NCBI RefSeq assembly: GCF_002796985.1
Contig: NZ_PEKX01000019.1
Location: forward strand, 1 to 60,872
Direction: 5' to 3'
Length of the DNA stretch: 60,872 bases
DNA from: Pseudomonas sp.
GTDB lineage: Bacteria > Pseudomonadota > Gammaproteobacteria > Pseudomonadales > Pseudomonadaceae
Below, piece by piece: positions 15,637-23,100 of the stretch. Within the stretch, counting starts at the first letter, position 1. Each line of letters starts with the position of its first letter. A model generated the notes under the pieces. That model had not been told where the DNA came from, searched no databases, and saw only the letters and a program-made list of their open reading frames with translations. A program made the translations under genes and the position numbers.

Positions 15637-16671
15637 ATGTCCACGACCCTGCCCACGACCATGAAAGCTGCTGTCGTCCACGCCTTTGGCGAGCCACTGC
15701 GGATCGAGGAAGTCAAAGTCCCGCTGCCCGGCCCCGGGCAGATTCTGGTGAAGATCGAAGCCTCCGGTGTCTGCCACACCGACCTGCACGCCGCCGAGGG
15801 CGACTGGCCGGTGAAGCCGAGCCTGCCGTTCATCCCCGGCCATGAAGGCGTCGGCTTCGTCGCCGCGGTCGGCGCCGGCGTCACCCGTGTGAAGGAAGGC
15901 GATCGCGTCGGCGTGCCCTGGCTGTACACCGCCTGCGGCTGCTGCGAACACTGCCTGACCGGCTGGGAAACCCTGTGCGAGAGCCAGCAGAACACCGGCT
16001 ACTCGGTGAACGGCGGTTACGCCGAGTACGTGCTGGCCGACCCGAACTACGTCGGCATCCTGCCCAAGGGCGTCAGCTTCCTCGAGATCGCGCCGATCCT
16101 CTGCGCGGGCGTTACCGTCTACAAGGGCCTGAAGGAAACCGGCGCACGTCCCGGCCAGTGGGTAGCGATCTCGGGTATCGGCGGCCTCGGTCACGTGGCC
16201 GTGCAGTACGCCAAGGCCATGGGCCTGCATGTGGTGGCAGTGGACGTGGATGACGCCAAGCTGGAACTGGCCAAGCGTCTGGGCGCCAGCCTGACCGTCA
16301 ACGCGAAGAAGGAAGACCCGGTCGAGGTGGTGCAGCGCGATATTGGTGGCGCCCACGGCGTGCTGGTCACGGCGGTGTCCAACAGCGCCTTCGGCCAGGG
16401 CATCGGCATGGCCCGCCGTGGCGGCACTGTATCGTTGGTCGGCCTGCCGCCGGGTGACTTCCCCACACCGATCTTCGACGTGGTGCTCAAGGGTCTGCAC
16501 ATCACCGGCTCCATCGTCGGCACCCGCGCCGACCTGCAGGAAGCCCTGGACTTCGCTGGCGAAGGCCTGGTAACGGCCACCGTCGCCGCCGGCAAGCTGG
16601 ACGACATCAACAGCATCTTCGACCGCATGCGCGCCGGGCAGATCGAAGGGCGGATCGTGGTCGAGATGTAA
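15637..16671 (+). CDS. adhA: Zinc-dependent alcohol dehydrogenase AdhA (AdhP type)
   Basis: A 344-residue medium-chain alcohol dehydrogenase interconverting primary alcohols such as ethanol and aldehydes with NAD+. Catalytic zinc ligands are in SGVCHTDLHAAEGDW and PGHEGVG; the structural zinc site is CGCCEHCLTGWETLC. The Rossmann motif is SGIGGLGHVAVQYAKAMG. The ATG at 15637 has AAGGAG 8 nt upstream. It is divergent from purEK across a 316-bp gap. Threonine aldolase elsewhere in the window makes acetaldehyde, which this enzyme could reduce, but that link is inference. Confidence 0.93.
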   Translation: MSTTLPTTMKAAVVHAFGEPLRIEEVKVPLPGPGQILVKIEASGVCHTDLHAAEGDWPVKPSLPFIPGHEGVGFVAAVGAGVTRVKEGDRVGVPWLYTACGCCEHCLTGWETLCESQQNTGYSVNGGYAEYVLADPNYVGILPKGVSFLEIAPILCAGVTVYKGLKETGARPGQWVAISGIGGLGHVAVQYAKAMGLHVVAVDVDDAKLELAKRLGASLTVNAKKEDPVEVVQRDIGGAHGVLVTAVSNSAFGQGIGMARRGGTVSLVGLPPGDFPTPIFDVVLKGLHITGSIVGTRADLQEALDFAGEGLVTATVAAGKLDDINSIFDRMRAGQIEGRIVVEM

Positions 16672-16694
16672 GCTCTCCGCGCTCCACGCACGAC

Positions 16695-16773
16695 GTAGGA
16701 TGGCGTGGAGCGCAGCGATACCCATCGATCGCGACGCAGACAGCATGGGTATCGCTCGCTCCACCCATCCTAC
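16695..16773. repeat. REP-type palindrome, GTAGGATGGnGTGGAGCG family
   Basis: GTAGGATGGCGTGGAGCGCA at the left end is matched by an inverted copy ending CCACCCATCCTAC, with inner CGATACCCAT / ATGGGTATCG arms. It lies between the convergent adhA and LysR genes. A full copy is at 25144, and a copy cut at its right end is at 60764. Confidence 0.85.
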
Positions 16774-16857
16774 AAAAGCGCTCCTCCGGCATCTGTGCGC
16801 ATCCACCGCGGTCCTTCGCGGCGGTCAAGCTCTCGCGCTGCCGCCGTTTCCTGCTGA

Positions 16858-17772
16858 TCAGGGGGTCTCGTCCAGCCCCAGGCCGCCTTCCAGCTTGCGC
16901 CAGAGCAGGCGGATCTGCGCCTTGCGCACCAGCGCGCAGCGGTACAGGCGGATTTCCTGCGGGACGATCCAATGCGGGCCGCCGCACAGCGCCAGCTCGC
17001 CGCGCGCCAGCTCGGACTCCATGCTCAACCGCGGCACCCAGGCCACCCCCATGCCCTGCAGCGCCATGCTCTTCAGGCTGTCGGCCATCGCCGTCTCATA
17101 GACGGTGGTGTAGCGCAGGTTGCGCTGGCGCAGCAGCAGGTTGACCCCACGGCCGAGGAATGCGCCGGCACTGTAGGCCAGCAGGGGCACACTCTGGCCG
17201 CTGTCCAGGTCGTAGAGCGGCACGCCAGCGGAGTTCACCGCACACACCGGCAGCATCTCGGTGCGCCCCAGGTGCAGCGAAGGGAAGACTTCCGGGTCCA
17301 TCTGCAACGCGGCATCCGGGTCATAGAAGGCCATCATCAGGTCACAGCCACCTTCGCGCAGCAGGTGCACCGCCTCACCGACGTTGGTCGCCACCAGGCG
17401 GCTGGCGATGTTCAGGCCTTCGGAGCGCAGGCGGGCGATCCACGGCGGGAAGAAGCCCAGCGCCAGGGAGTGCGCGGCGGCGAACTGCAGCACCTCACCC
17501 TGCCCGCCTTCCAGGTGGTGCAGGTGGCGCACCACCTGGCCGAGCTGTTCGACCACGGCGCGGGCGGTAACCAGGAACAACTGCCCGGCCTCGGTCAGCT
17601 CGATGGGCGTGCGCTGGCGGTTCACCAGGATCAGCCCGAGAGCATCTTCCAGGCTGCGGATGCGCCGGCTGAACGCGGGCTGGGTAACGAAGCGCTTTTC
17701 AGCGGCCTGGGAAAAACTGCGGGTGGTGGCCAGGGTGCTGAAGTCTTCCAGCCATTTGGTCTCGAGGTTCAC
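16858..17772 (-). CDS. LysR-family regulator, HypT-like
   Basis: A 304-residue LysR-type regulator with an N-terminal helix-turn-helix (AAEKRFVTQPAFSRRIRSLE, residues 23-42) and a substrate-binding C-terminal domain. Its N-terminus, NLETKWLEDFSTL followed by RSFSQAAEKR, closely resembles E. coli HypT (YjiE), the hypochlorite-responsive regulator. The methionines reported as redox sensors in HypT cannot be aligned by eye, so oxidant sensing is not asserted. It is divergent from aspA across 211 bp and convergent with adhA. P. aeruginosa has a LysR gene in the same adhA-lysR-aspA arrangement. Confidence 0.85.
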   Translation of the reverse strand: MNLETKWLEDFSTLATTRSFSQAAEKRFVTQPAFSRRIRSLEDALGLILVNRQRTPIELTEAGQLFLVTARAVVEQLGQVVRHLHHLEGGQGEVLQFAAAHSLALGFFPPWIARLRSEGLNIASRLVATNVGEAVHLLREGGCDLMMAFYDPDAALQMDPEVFPSLHLGRTEMLPVCAVNSAGVPLYDLDSGQSVPLLAYSAGAFLGRGVNLLLRQRNLRYTTVYETAMADSLKSMALQGMGVAWVPRLSMESELARGELALCGGPHWIVPQEIRLYRCALVRKAQIRLLWRKLEGGLGLDETP

Positions 17773-17983
17773 GTCAACTCCAACGCTTTCACGCGCTGAT
17801 CGATTGGTCAGGAGCCGGGCGCGCGTAACACAGGCATACGCTCGCCGTCATCAATTCGTCACAGGGTACATTATGCCGTTCGTGCATGAGGCAGCCTTTA
17901 ACAGCATTGGCCGACGAAAGGCGAAAACCCTAGTCTACCGGGCATCGCGGCGCTGGCCGTGTTCCTTTGAGACAACCCCTGTC

Positions 17984-19408
17984 ATGTCCCCTGTTGCATC
18001 GTTCCGCATCGAGAAAGACCTCCTCGGCACCCTCGAAGTACCTTCTGACGCCTACTTCGGCATTCAGACCCTGCGCGCTGTGAACAACTTCCGCCTCTCG
18101 GGCGTGCCACTGTCGCACTACCCGAAACTGGTCGTCGGCCTGGCGATGGTCAAGCAGGCGGCAGCCGATGCCAACCACAAGCTCGGCCACCTGTCGACAG
18201 AGAAGCACGCCGCCATCAGCGAAGCCTGTGCCCGCCTGATCCGTGGCGACTTCCACGACCAGTTCGTAGTCGACATGATCCAGGGCGGTGCCGGCACCTC
18301 GACCAACATGAACGCGAACGAAGTCATCGCGAACATCGCACTCGAAGCCATGGGCCACGCCAAGGGTGAGTACAAGTACCTGCACCCGAACAACGATGTG
18401 AACATGGCGCAGTCGACCAACGACGCCTATCCGACCGCCATCCGCGTGGGCCTGCTGCTCGGCCACGACACCCTGCTGGCCAGCCTCGACAGCCTGATCC
18501 AGGCCTTCGCCGCCAAGAGCGTCGAGTTTGCCAGCGTACTGAAGATGGGTCGTACCCAGCTGCAGGACGCGGTGCCGATGACCCTCGGCCAGGAATTCCG
18601 TGCTTTCGCCACCACCCTGGGCGAAGACCTCGACCGCCTGCGTCGCCTGGCGCCGGAGCTGCTGACCGAAGTGAACCTCGGCGGTACCGCCATCGGCACC
18701 GGCATCAACGCCGACCCCGGCTACCAGAAGCTGGCCGTCGAGCGCCTGGCTGAAATCAGCGGCCAGCCGGTCGTCCCGGCCGCCGACCTGATCGAAGCCA
18801 CCTCCGACATGGGCGCCTTCGTGCTGTTCTCCGGCATGCTCAAGCGCACCGCGGTCAAGCTGTCGAAGATCTGCAACGACCTGCGCCTGCTCTCCAGCGG
18901 TCCGCGTACCGGCATCAACGAGATCAACCTGCCGGCTCGCCAGCCGGGCAGCTCGATCATGCCGGGCAAGGTCAACCCGGTGATCCCGGAGGCGGTGAAC
19001 ATGTGCGCCTTCGAAATCATGGGCAACGACCTGGCGCTGACCATCGCGGCCGAAGGCGGCCAGCTGCAGCTGAACGTGATGGAGCCGCTGATCGCCTACA
19101 AGGTGCTCGACTCGATCCGCCTGCTCCAGCGCGCCATGGACATGCTGCGCGAGCATTGCATCACCGGCATCACCGCCAACGTCGAGCGCTGCCACCAGCT
19201 GGTGGAGCACAGCATCGGCCTGGTGACCGCGTTGAACCCGTACATCGGCTACGAGAACTCCACCCGCATCGCCAAGATCGCGCTGGAAACCGGCCGCGGC
19301 GTACTGGAACTGGTTCGCGAGGAACAGCTGCTGGACGAGGCCACCCTGGCCGACATCCTCAAGCCGGAAAACATGATCGCCCCGCGCCTGATTCCGCTGC
19401 GCGCCTGA
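17984..19408 (+). CDS. aspA: Aspartate ammonia-lyase AspA
   Basis: A 474-residue fumarase/aspartase superfamily enzyme that deaminates L-aspartate to fumarate and ammonia; the length equals the P. aeruginosa protein. The superfamily signature GSSIMPGKVNPVIPE holds the flexible active-site loop, and its Ser is the general base. GGAGTSTNMNANEVIAN and MAQSTNDAYPTAIRV are the other two conserved regions. The ATG at 17984 matches the known N-terminus (SFRIEKDLLGTLEVP); a much longer open frame upstream has no coding character. A strong terminator follows at 19580. Confidence 0.96.
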   Translation: MSPVASFRIEKDLLGTLEVPSDAYFGIQTLRAVNNFRLSGVPLSHYPKLVVGLAMVKQAAADANHKLGHLSTEKHAAISEACARLIRGDFHDQFVVDMIQGGAGTSTNMNANEVIANIALEAMGHAKGEYKYLHPNNDVNMAQSTNDAYPTAIRVGLLLGHDTLLASLDSLIQAFAAKSVEFASVLKMGRTQLQDAVPMTLGQEFRAFATTLGEDLDRLRRLAPELLTEVNLGGTAIGTGINADPGYQKLAVERLAEISGQPVVPAADLIEATSDMGAFVLFSGMLKRTAVKLSKICNDLRLLSSGPRTGINEINLPARQPGSSIMPGKVNPVIPEAVNMCAFEIMGNDLALTIAAEGGQLQLNVMEPLIAYKVLDSIRLLQRAMDMLREHCITGITANVERCHQLVEHSIGLVTALNPYIGYENSTRIAKIALETGRGVLELVREEQLLDEATLADILKPENMIAPRLIPLRA

Positions 19409-19431
19409 TCACCCGCCCGGCGCGAGCCGGG

Positions 19432-19556
19432 CACGTCTCACCGGTTGAGGGGGAGTACTCCTTCCTCACCTTTCAGGGATTGGTTACCACCACTCCCTTC
19501 TTTTATGCCCGGCGCGGCGGACTTGCCCGAAGCGCCACGTCTCACCGGTTGAGGGG
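19432..19556. repeat. Exact 21-bp direct repeat after aspA
   Basis: The sequence made of CACGTCTCACC followed by GGTTGAGGGG occurs at 19432-19452 and again, unchanged, at 19536-19556. Each copy contains the near-palindrome CTCACCGGTTGAG. The segment between has no gene. Confidence 0.8.
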
Positions 19557-19579
19557 CCTCTTGGCCCACTCTCCTTTCA

Positions 19580-19616
19580 AAGGGACACCGCTTACCCCGG
19601 TGTCCCCTTTTTTTTG
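19580..19616 (+). terminator. Rho-independent terminator, aspA
   Basis: AAGGGACACCG and its complement CGGTGTCCCCTT form a long stem with a short loop, followed by a run of eight or more T. It lies 170 bp after the aspA stop codon. Confidence 0.92.
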
Positions 19617-19674
19617 CCTGTGATTTGGGTGGGGCGAAGAGCATCGTGGATGGATAGCTCTGAGCTCGGGTCAG

Positions 19675-19790
19675 CCCTCACCCTAACCCTCTCCCAGGGG
19701 GAGAGGGGACCGTTCGGTGCAGGATGAAACCATGGCGTCAGCCGGCACGGCCTGCCCCCTCTCCCTGAGGGAGAGGGCTGGGGTGAGGGG
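19675..19790. repeat. Composite CTCTCCC inverted repeat with conserved core (copy 1)
   Basis: The left arm CCCTCACCCTAACCCTCTCC and right arm GGAGAGGGCTGGGGTGAGGG are near-complementary, each beside a short inner stem. Between them is a core containing GGTGCAGGATGAAACCATGG and GCGTCAGCCGGCACG. Essentially the same element recurs at 48695 and, inverted, at 36012. Right-flanking sequence (AAGCGCAGACACAGGA) is also shared with the 48695 copy. Confidence 0.85.
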
Positions 19791-19843
19791 GAAGCGCAGA
19801 CACAGGATTATCGGAGGCTACTCCTACGCAGCTTCAGGTTGCG

Positions 19844-19868
19844 CAGGAGCGGACTCCGTCCGCGATTG
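19844..19868. repeat. Half copy of the GGAGCGGACTCCGTCCGCGA palindrome
   Basis: CAGGAGCGGACTCCGTCCGC matches one arm of the hairpin at 12565. No inverted partner was seen. It lies just downstream of zapA. The gap 19617-19898 otherwise holds only the composite repeat. Confidence 0.7.
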
Positions 19869-19898
19869 GCATGATTCGCACGAAGCGACGCGCGGGGA

Positions 19899-20195
19899 TC
19901 AGTCCTGCCGTTGCAGGTGATCGAGAATCCGCCGGTTGAGGGCGGCGATGCGCTGGGCGGCGTCCGCCTCGTCGCACTCCTCGTCCTGCGCGCCAAGCTG
20001 GCGGGCACAGAGGTTGAGCGCGGAGAGCACCATCAGTTCATTGCTGGTGACGTAGGGGAATTTCTTCTTGCTGGCGCTGATCTCCGCCTGCAATAGCGCG
20101 GCCGCGTCCTGCAACCGGCGCTCTTCACCGGCCGGCGCCCGGACGCTGTACTCGCGCCCGAGGATGCGCAGGACGCGGACGCCGTCACCACTCAT
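19899..20195 (-). CDS. ZapA-family cell division protein (divergent paralogue)
   Basis: A 98-residue ZapA-domain protein. ZapA binds FtsZ filaments and bundles them at the division ring. The fold is recognisable from VRVLRILGREYSVRAPAGEE at the N-terminus, then LQDAAALLQAEIS and NELMVLSALNLCARQL, followed by a C-terminal helix suited to a coiled coil. It looks distant from the standard Pseudomonas ZapA, which sits beside ssrS and fau. Neither neighbour is here, so this is probably a second copy. Its ATG overlaps the stop of the preceding coiled-coil gene by 4 bp. Confidence 0.75.
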   Translation of the reverse strand: MSGDGVRVLRILGREYSVRAPAGEERRLQDAAALLQAEISASKKKFPYVTSNELMVLSALNLCARQLGAQDEECDEADAAQRIAALNRRILDHLQRQD

Positions 20196-20422
20196 GCGCT
20201 GGCGCGGCTGTCGCTGACGCGGCTGATCAGCGCCTGCAGGCGGGTGGCAGTCGCGTTGTGCTTCTCTTCCTGTTCCATCAGGGACAGCTGCAGGCTGTCG
20301 TTTTCCTCACGAGCCTTGAGCAGCTCTTCACGCACAGCGGCGTTGTCCTGCACCAGCACTTCGTTCTGCTGCAGCAGTTCGGCGACCAGCTGTTCAAGTT
20401 GTTCGAGGGTGGAATCAAGCAT
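20192..20422 (-). CDS. Small coiled-coil protein (TIGR02449-like, ZapB-like)
   Basis: A 76-residue protein that is almost all coiled coil: MLDSTLEQLEQLVAELLQQN, then NAAVREELLKAREENDSLQL, with leucines at heptad spacing. This matches the small TIGR02449 family found immediately before zapA in pseudomonads. By shape and position it could be a ZapB-like partner of ZapA, but that role is inferred. GGAG lies 7 nt before the ATG at 20422, and the stop overlaps zapA (ATGA). The 331-bp gap upstream (20423-20753) holds an A/T-rich promoter-like segment and a REP pair, with no gene visible. Confidence 0.75.
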   Translation of the reverse strand: MLDSTLEQLEQLVAELLQQNEVLVQDNAAVREELLKAREENDSLQLSLMEQEEKHNATATRLQALISRVSDSRASA

Positions 20423-20653
20423 GGGAGCCTCCGCAAAGCCTTTCAAAGGGTGCGGAGGATAAAGAAAGGGGCGCGGCGGGGCCAGCGGAAACGGCAATCT
20501 TCTGACAAGCCGTATGCTGTCAATTCAATAGCTTACGGAATTATTCTCGTGTTAATTCAATGATTTCCAGCCGCCAGTGAGTTTTGGACCAAAAAATCGC
20601 CGGCAAGGTTCTCGACCAAGTCTCGGCTCTCGCGCCGAGGTTAGAGAGATCCT

Positions 20654-20734
20654 GTAGGAGCGAGGGGGACGCCATCGTTATTGCTCGCGAACCCGCTCCG
20701 CAGCGGAGATGTTCGCGAGCAAGCTCGCTCCTAC
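20654..20734. repeat. REP-type pair, GTAGGAGCGAG family, variant left arm
   Basis: The left unit reads GTAGGAGCGAGGGGGACGCC with an inner TTGCTCGCGAA, and the right unit is the standard TTCGCGAGCAAGCTCGCTCC. The same variant left arm recurs at 22986. It lies just downstream of the etfB-like stop codon. Confidence 0.85.
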
Positions 20735-20753
20735 GAAGAGCTGTTCGGCGCGA

Positions 20754-21530
20754 TCACAGGCGAATCACGCCCTCTTCGCGCAGCAGTTTGAAGATGGCTT
20801 CGGCCCCCGCTTCGGGCGTGACGTCCTTGAGCACCTGCCCGGTGCCGCCGGAAGCCTTGGCGGTGGCGGCCTTCATGCGCTCGGCGCCGGTCTTCGCCTT
20901 GATCACCTTCAGCCGCTTGGGCCGCGAGCGGGCCGGTTGCAGGTTGCCGTCGGCGAGCAGCGGGTCGTCCACCACTTCCACCTCGTGGGCTTCCAGATAA
21001 CCACGGCGGGCCGGGCCAAAGGCGCTCTGGCGAGCCACCGGCGCGGCAGTATCGACGCTGGCGACGAAGGGCAGACGCACCTTCAGCCGGCGGCGCTGGC
21101 CACGGGGCAAGGCCTGCAGCACCAGGGCGCTGCCGCCTTCCACCTTCTCCACTTCCGCCAGGCCGACCACCAGCGGCCAGCCCAGGCGCTCGGCCAGCAG
21201 GAAGGGCAACATGCCGGAGCCTTCGCCGGTTTCCGCCTGGGTGCCGGTGAGGACCAGTTGCGCATCGCTGTCGCCGAGGTAGGCCGCCAGCGCCGGGAGC
21301 GCGTCGGCGCCTGCGGGCTGCTCCAGCACCGCCAGTTCGTCCAGGCCCATGCCGAGATAACCGCGCAGCGCTTCTTCCCCGGCGTCGCCGGCATGCACCA
21401 CGCGCAGGCGCTTGCCGGCGAGGCTCATGCCCAGCTCGACCGCACGGGCATCCTGGTCAGCGCGGCGCGCACGGCCGGAGGCCGGATGGGCGCCGATGGA
21501 CACCAGGGCGACGATGTTCAGGTCATTCAT
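20754..21530 (-). CDS. Electron transfer flavoprotein beta subunit, dimethylglycine catabolism
   Basis: A 258-residue ETF-beta homologue. With the alpha subunit next to it, it should pass electrons from dimethylglycine dehydrogenation toward the respiratory chain. Visible ETF-beta features are RRADQDARAVELG near the N-terminus, GYLGMGLDELAVL, VLTGTQAETGEGSGMLPFLL and LKVRLPFVASVDT. It diverges from housekeeping EtfB, as expected for a dedicated pair. It is the last gene of the run dipeptidase-DUF5943-dgcA-dgcB-etfA-etfB, all on the minus strand. Two repeat elements fill the 192-bp gap between the subunit genes. Confidence 0.88.
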   Translation of the reverse strand: MNDLNIVALVSIGAHPASGRARRADQDARAVELGMSLAGKRLRVVHAGDAGEEALRGYLGMGLDELAVLEQPAGADALPALAAYLGDSDAQLVLTGTQAETGEGSGMLPFLLAERLGWPLVVGLAEVEKVEGGSALVLQALPRGQRRRLKVRLPFVASVDTAAPVARQSAFGPARRGYLEAHEVEVVDDPLLADGNLQPARSRPKRLKVIKAKTGAERMKAATAKASGGTGQVLKDVTPEAGAEAIFKLLREEGVIRL

Positions 21531-21556
21531 AAGCCACCTCGGGCTTGCAAGCTGGC

Positions 21557-21634
21557 GTAGGGCGAATAACGCGCAGCGTTATCCGCCGATGGGGCTACGG
21601 CGGCGGATAAAGCCTTCGGCTTTATGCGCTCTAC
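21557..21634. repeat. Palindrome, GTAGGGCGnATAACGC family
   Basis: GTAGGGCGAATAACGCGCAG opens the element and GCTTTATGCGCTCTAC closes it, with inner GTTATCCGCC and GGCGGATAAAG arms. Relatives are at 46903 and 49329. It lies between the ETF subunit genes. Confidence 0.8.
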
Positions 21635-21643
21635 GAAACTGGT

Positions 21644-21706
21644 GCAGGAGCGAGCTTGCTCGCGAAGCTTTTGGCTTGGCAGGTTCGCGAGCAAGCTCGC
21701 TCCTAC
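21644..21706. repeat. REP-type pair, GAGCGAGCTTGCTCGCGAA family
   Basis: Inverted copies of the standard unit (the left one begins GCAGGAGCG rather than GTAGGAGCG) flank a 17-bp spacer. It is placed directly beside the palindrome at 21557, between etfA-like and etfB-like. Confidence 0.85.
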
Positions 21707-21722
21707 GAAGAGCATTCCAGGT

Positions 21723-22955
21723 TCAGGCCGCATCGCGCGCCGCTCCATTGCGATGGGCTTCGGCCAGTGCCATCAGCGCCTTGAGGATCGCCGTGGAATC
21801 GCCGATCACCGAGAGGTCGGCGCGTTTGATCATATCGCAGCCCGGGTCCATGTTGATCGCCACCACCTTGTCGCAGGAGCCGATGCCCTGCAGGTGCTGG
21901 ATCGCCCCGGAAATGCCGACGGCAAGGTAAACCCGTGCCGTGACCCAGGTGCCGGTGGCGCCGACCTGGCGGGCACGCGGCATGTGGCCGTCGTCCACCG
22001 CCACGCGGGAAGCACCTTCGGTGGCGCCGAGGGCAACGGCGGCGCGGTGGAACAGGTCCCAGTCCTTCACACCATTGCCGCCGGAGAGGATGAACTCCGC
22101 CTCGGCCATGGGAATCTGCGCCGGGTCGACGGCCACCGGGCCGAGGTCCTCGATGCGCGGGAGATTGCGCGCGACGCTGGACTCCAGCTCCACCGCGCGG
22201 GCTTCGTGGCGGGTCTCGCTGACCGGCTCGGCGCACTCGGCGGCGGCGAGGATCAGGCGCGGCAGCACGCGGTGCAGGTCCTGCTGGCCGGCGCCAGCGC
22301 GACCGACGCAGCGCTCGCCTTCGGCCTGCCAGACGCGGGTCGCCGGGCGTTCGCCGAGGCTCGCGGCCAAGCGGCGGCCCAGCTCGCCGCCACCGCTGCG
22401 GCTGTCGGGCAGCAACCAGTGGCGCGGGGCGAACTGGCTGTGGGCCGAGCGCAGCGCCAGCACCCTTTGTTCCGGTGCGTAGCCGTCGTACTCGTTGCCT
22501 TCGATCTGCAGCAGGCGGTCGACGCCAGCGGTATCGAAGCTGCTTTCCTTGTGCTCGCCGAACACCACGGCAAGCACCGCGCCGTCGCTGCCTGCGAGCT
22601 TGCGGGCCAGGCCCAGCAGGTCGCGGTCGTGGCTGGAAAGGCGGCCGCCGACCATATCCGGCACCACGGCAATCAGGAACGCGGGTTCTTCAAGAATCAC
22701 CAGTGGCAGCTGCACCACTTCCGGCGCGCTGCTGCGCTTGCCGCCAGTGCCCTGCTGGCCACCGGAGCGGTCGATGCGCTTGATGCCGTTGGGGCCGATG
22801 AAGCCGACGGCGTGGGGGTTCTTGCGCACCACGCCGTTGGGGCCCATCCAGCGGCTCTCGCCGCCCTGGGCCGATTGCATGGCCGCGTGCAGCGGATGCA
22901 GGCGGTTGCGGGCGATCCACTCGGCGCGCGGGTCGCGGCGGATGATGTCGCTCAT
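21723..22955 (-). CDS. Electron transfer flavoprotein alpha subunit, dimethylglycine catabolism
   Basis: A 410-residue ETF-alpha homologue, longer than the usual 310. An N-terminal extension of about 80 residues precedes the ETF domain and includes MGPNGVVRKNPHAVGFIG. The C-terminal FAD-binding domain has the ETF-alpha signature region GATGTWVTARVYLAVGISG, followed by CDKVVAINMDPGCDMIKRAD. It pairs with the beta subunit 192 bp downstream and follows dgcB by 145 bp. In P. aeruginosa an ETF pair directly follows dgcAB, which supports a dedicated role. Confidence 0.9.
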   Translation of the reverse strand: MSDIIRRDPRAEWIARNRLHPLHAAMQSAQGGESRWMGPNGVVRKNPHAVGFIGPNGIKRIDRSGGQQGTGGKRSSAPEVVQLPLVILEEPAFLIAVVPDMVGGRLSSHDRDLLGLARKLAGSDGAVLAVVFGEHKESSFDTAGVDRLLQIEGNEYDGYAPEQRVLALRSAHSQFAPRHWLLPDSRSGGGELGRRLAASLGERPATRVWQAEGERCVGRAGAGQQDLHRVLPRLILAAAECAEPVSETRHEARAVELESSVARNLPRIEDLGPVAVDPAQIPMAEAEFILSGGNGVKDWDLFHRAAVALGATEGASRVAVDDGHMPRARQVGATGTWVTARVYLAVGISGAIQHLQGIGSCDKVVAINMDPGCDMIKRADLSVIGDSTAILKALMALAEAHRNGAARDAA

Positions 22956-22985
22956 GGCTGGGCCTCCAGCGCAAAGGTGCTTTTC

Positions 22986-23071
22986 GTAGGAGCGAGGGGG
23001 ACGCCCTCGTTATTGCTCGCGAACGGATGAGCACCGAAGTTTGGGCGGTTCGCGAGCAAGCTCGCTCCTAC
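22986..23071. repeat. REP-type pair, GTAGGAGCGAG family, variant left arm
   Basis: The left unit GTAGGAGCGAGGGGGACGCC with TTGCTCGCGAA and a standard right unit flank a spacer. The architecture is nearly identical to 20654. It occupies the gap between dgcB and etfA. Confidence 0.85.
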
Positions 23072-23100
23072 AGGTTCAATTCCGCAGGGGCGGGTATCCA

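Noticed and set aside
17384..17983. Upstream extension of the aspA frame
   Set aside because: The extension is antisense to the LysR gene and the known AspA N-terminus begins at 17984; it is low-quality Arg/Ser-rich sequence.
19617..19898. Possible 6S RNA (ssrS) next to zapA
   Set aside because: In pseudomonads ssrS follows the canonical zapA, but here the region is filled by the composite repeat and a REP half unit, and no long imperfect rod-like structure typical of 6S RNA was found.
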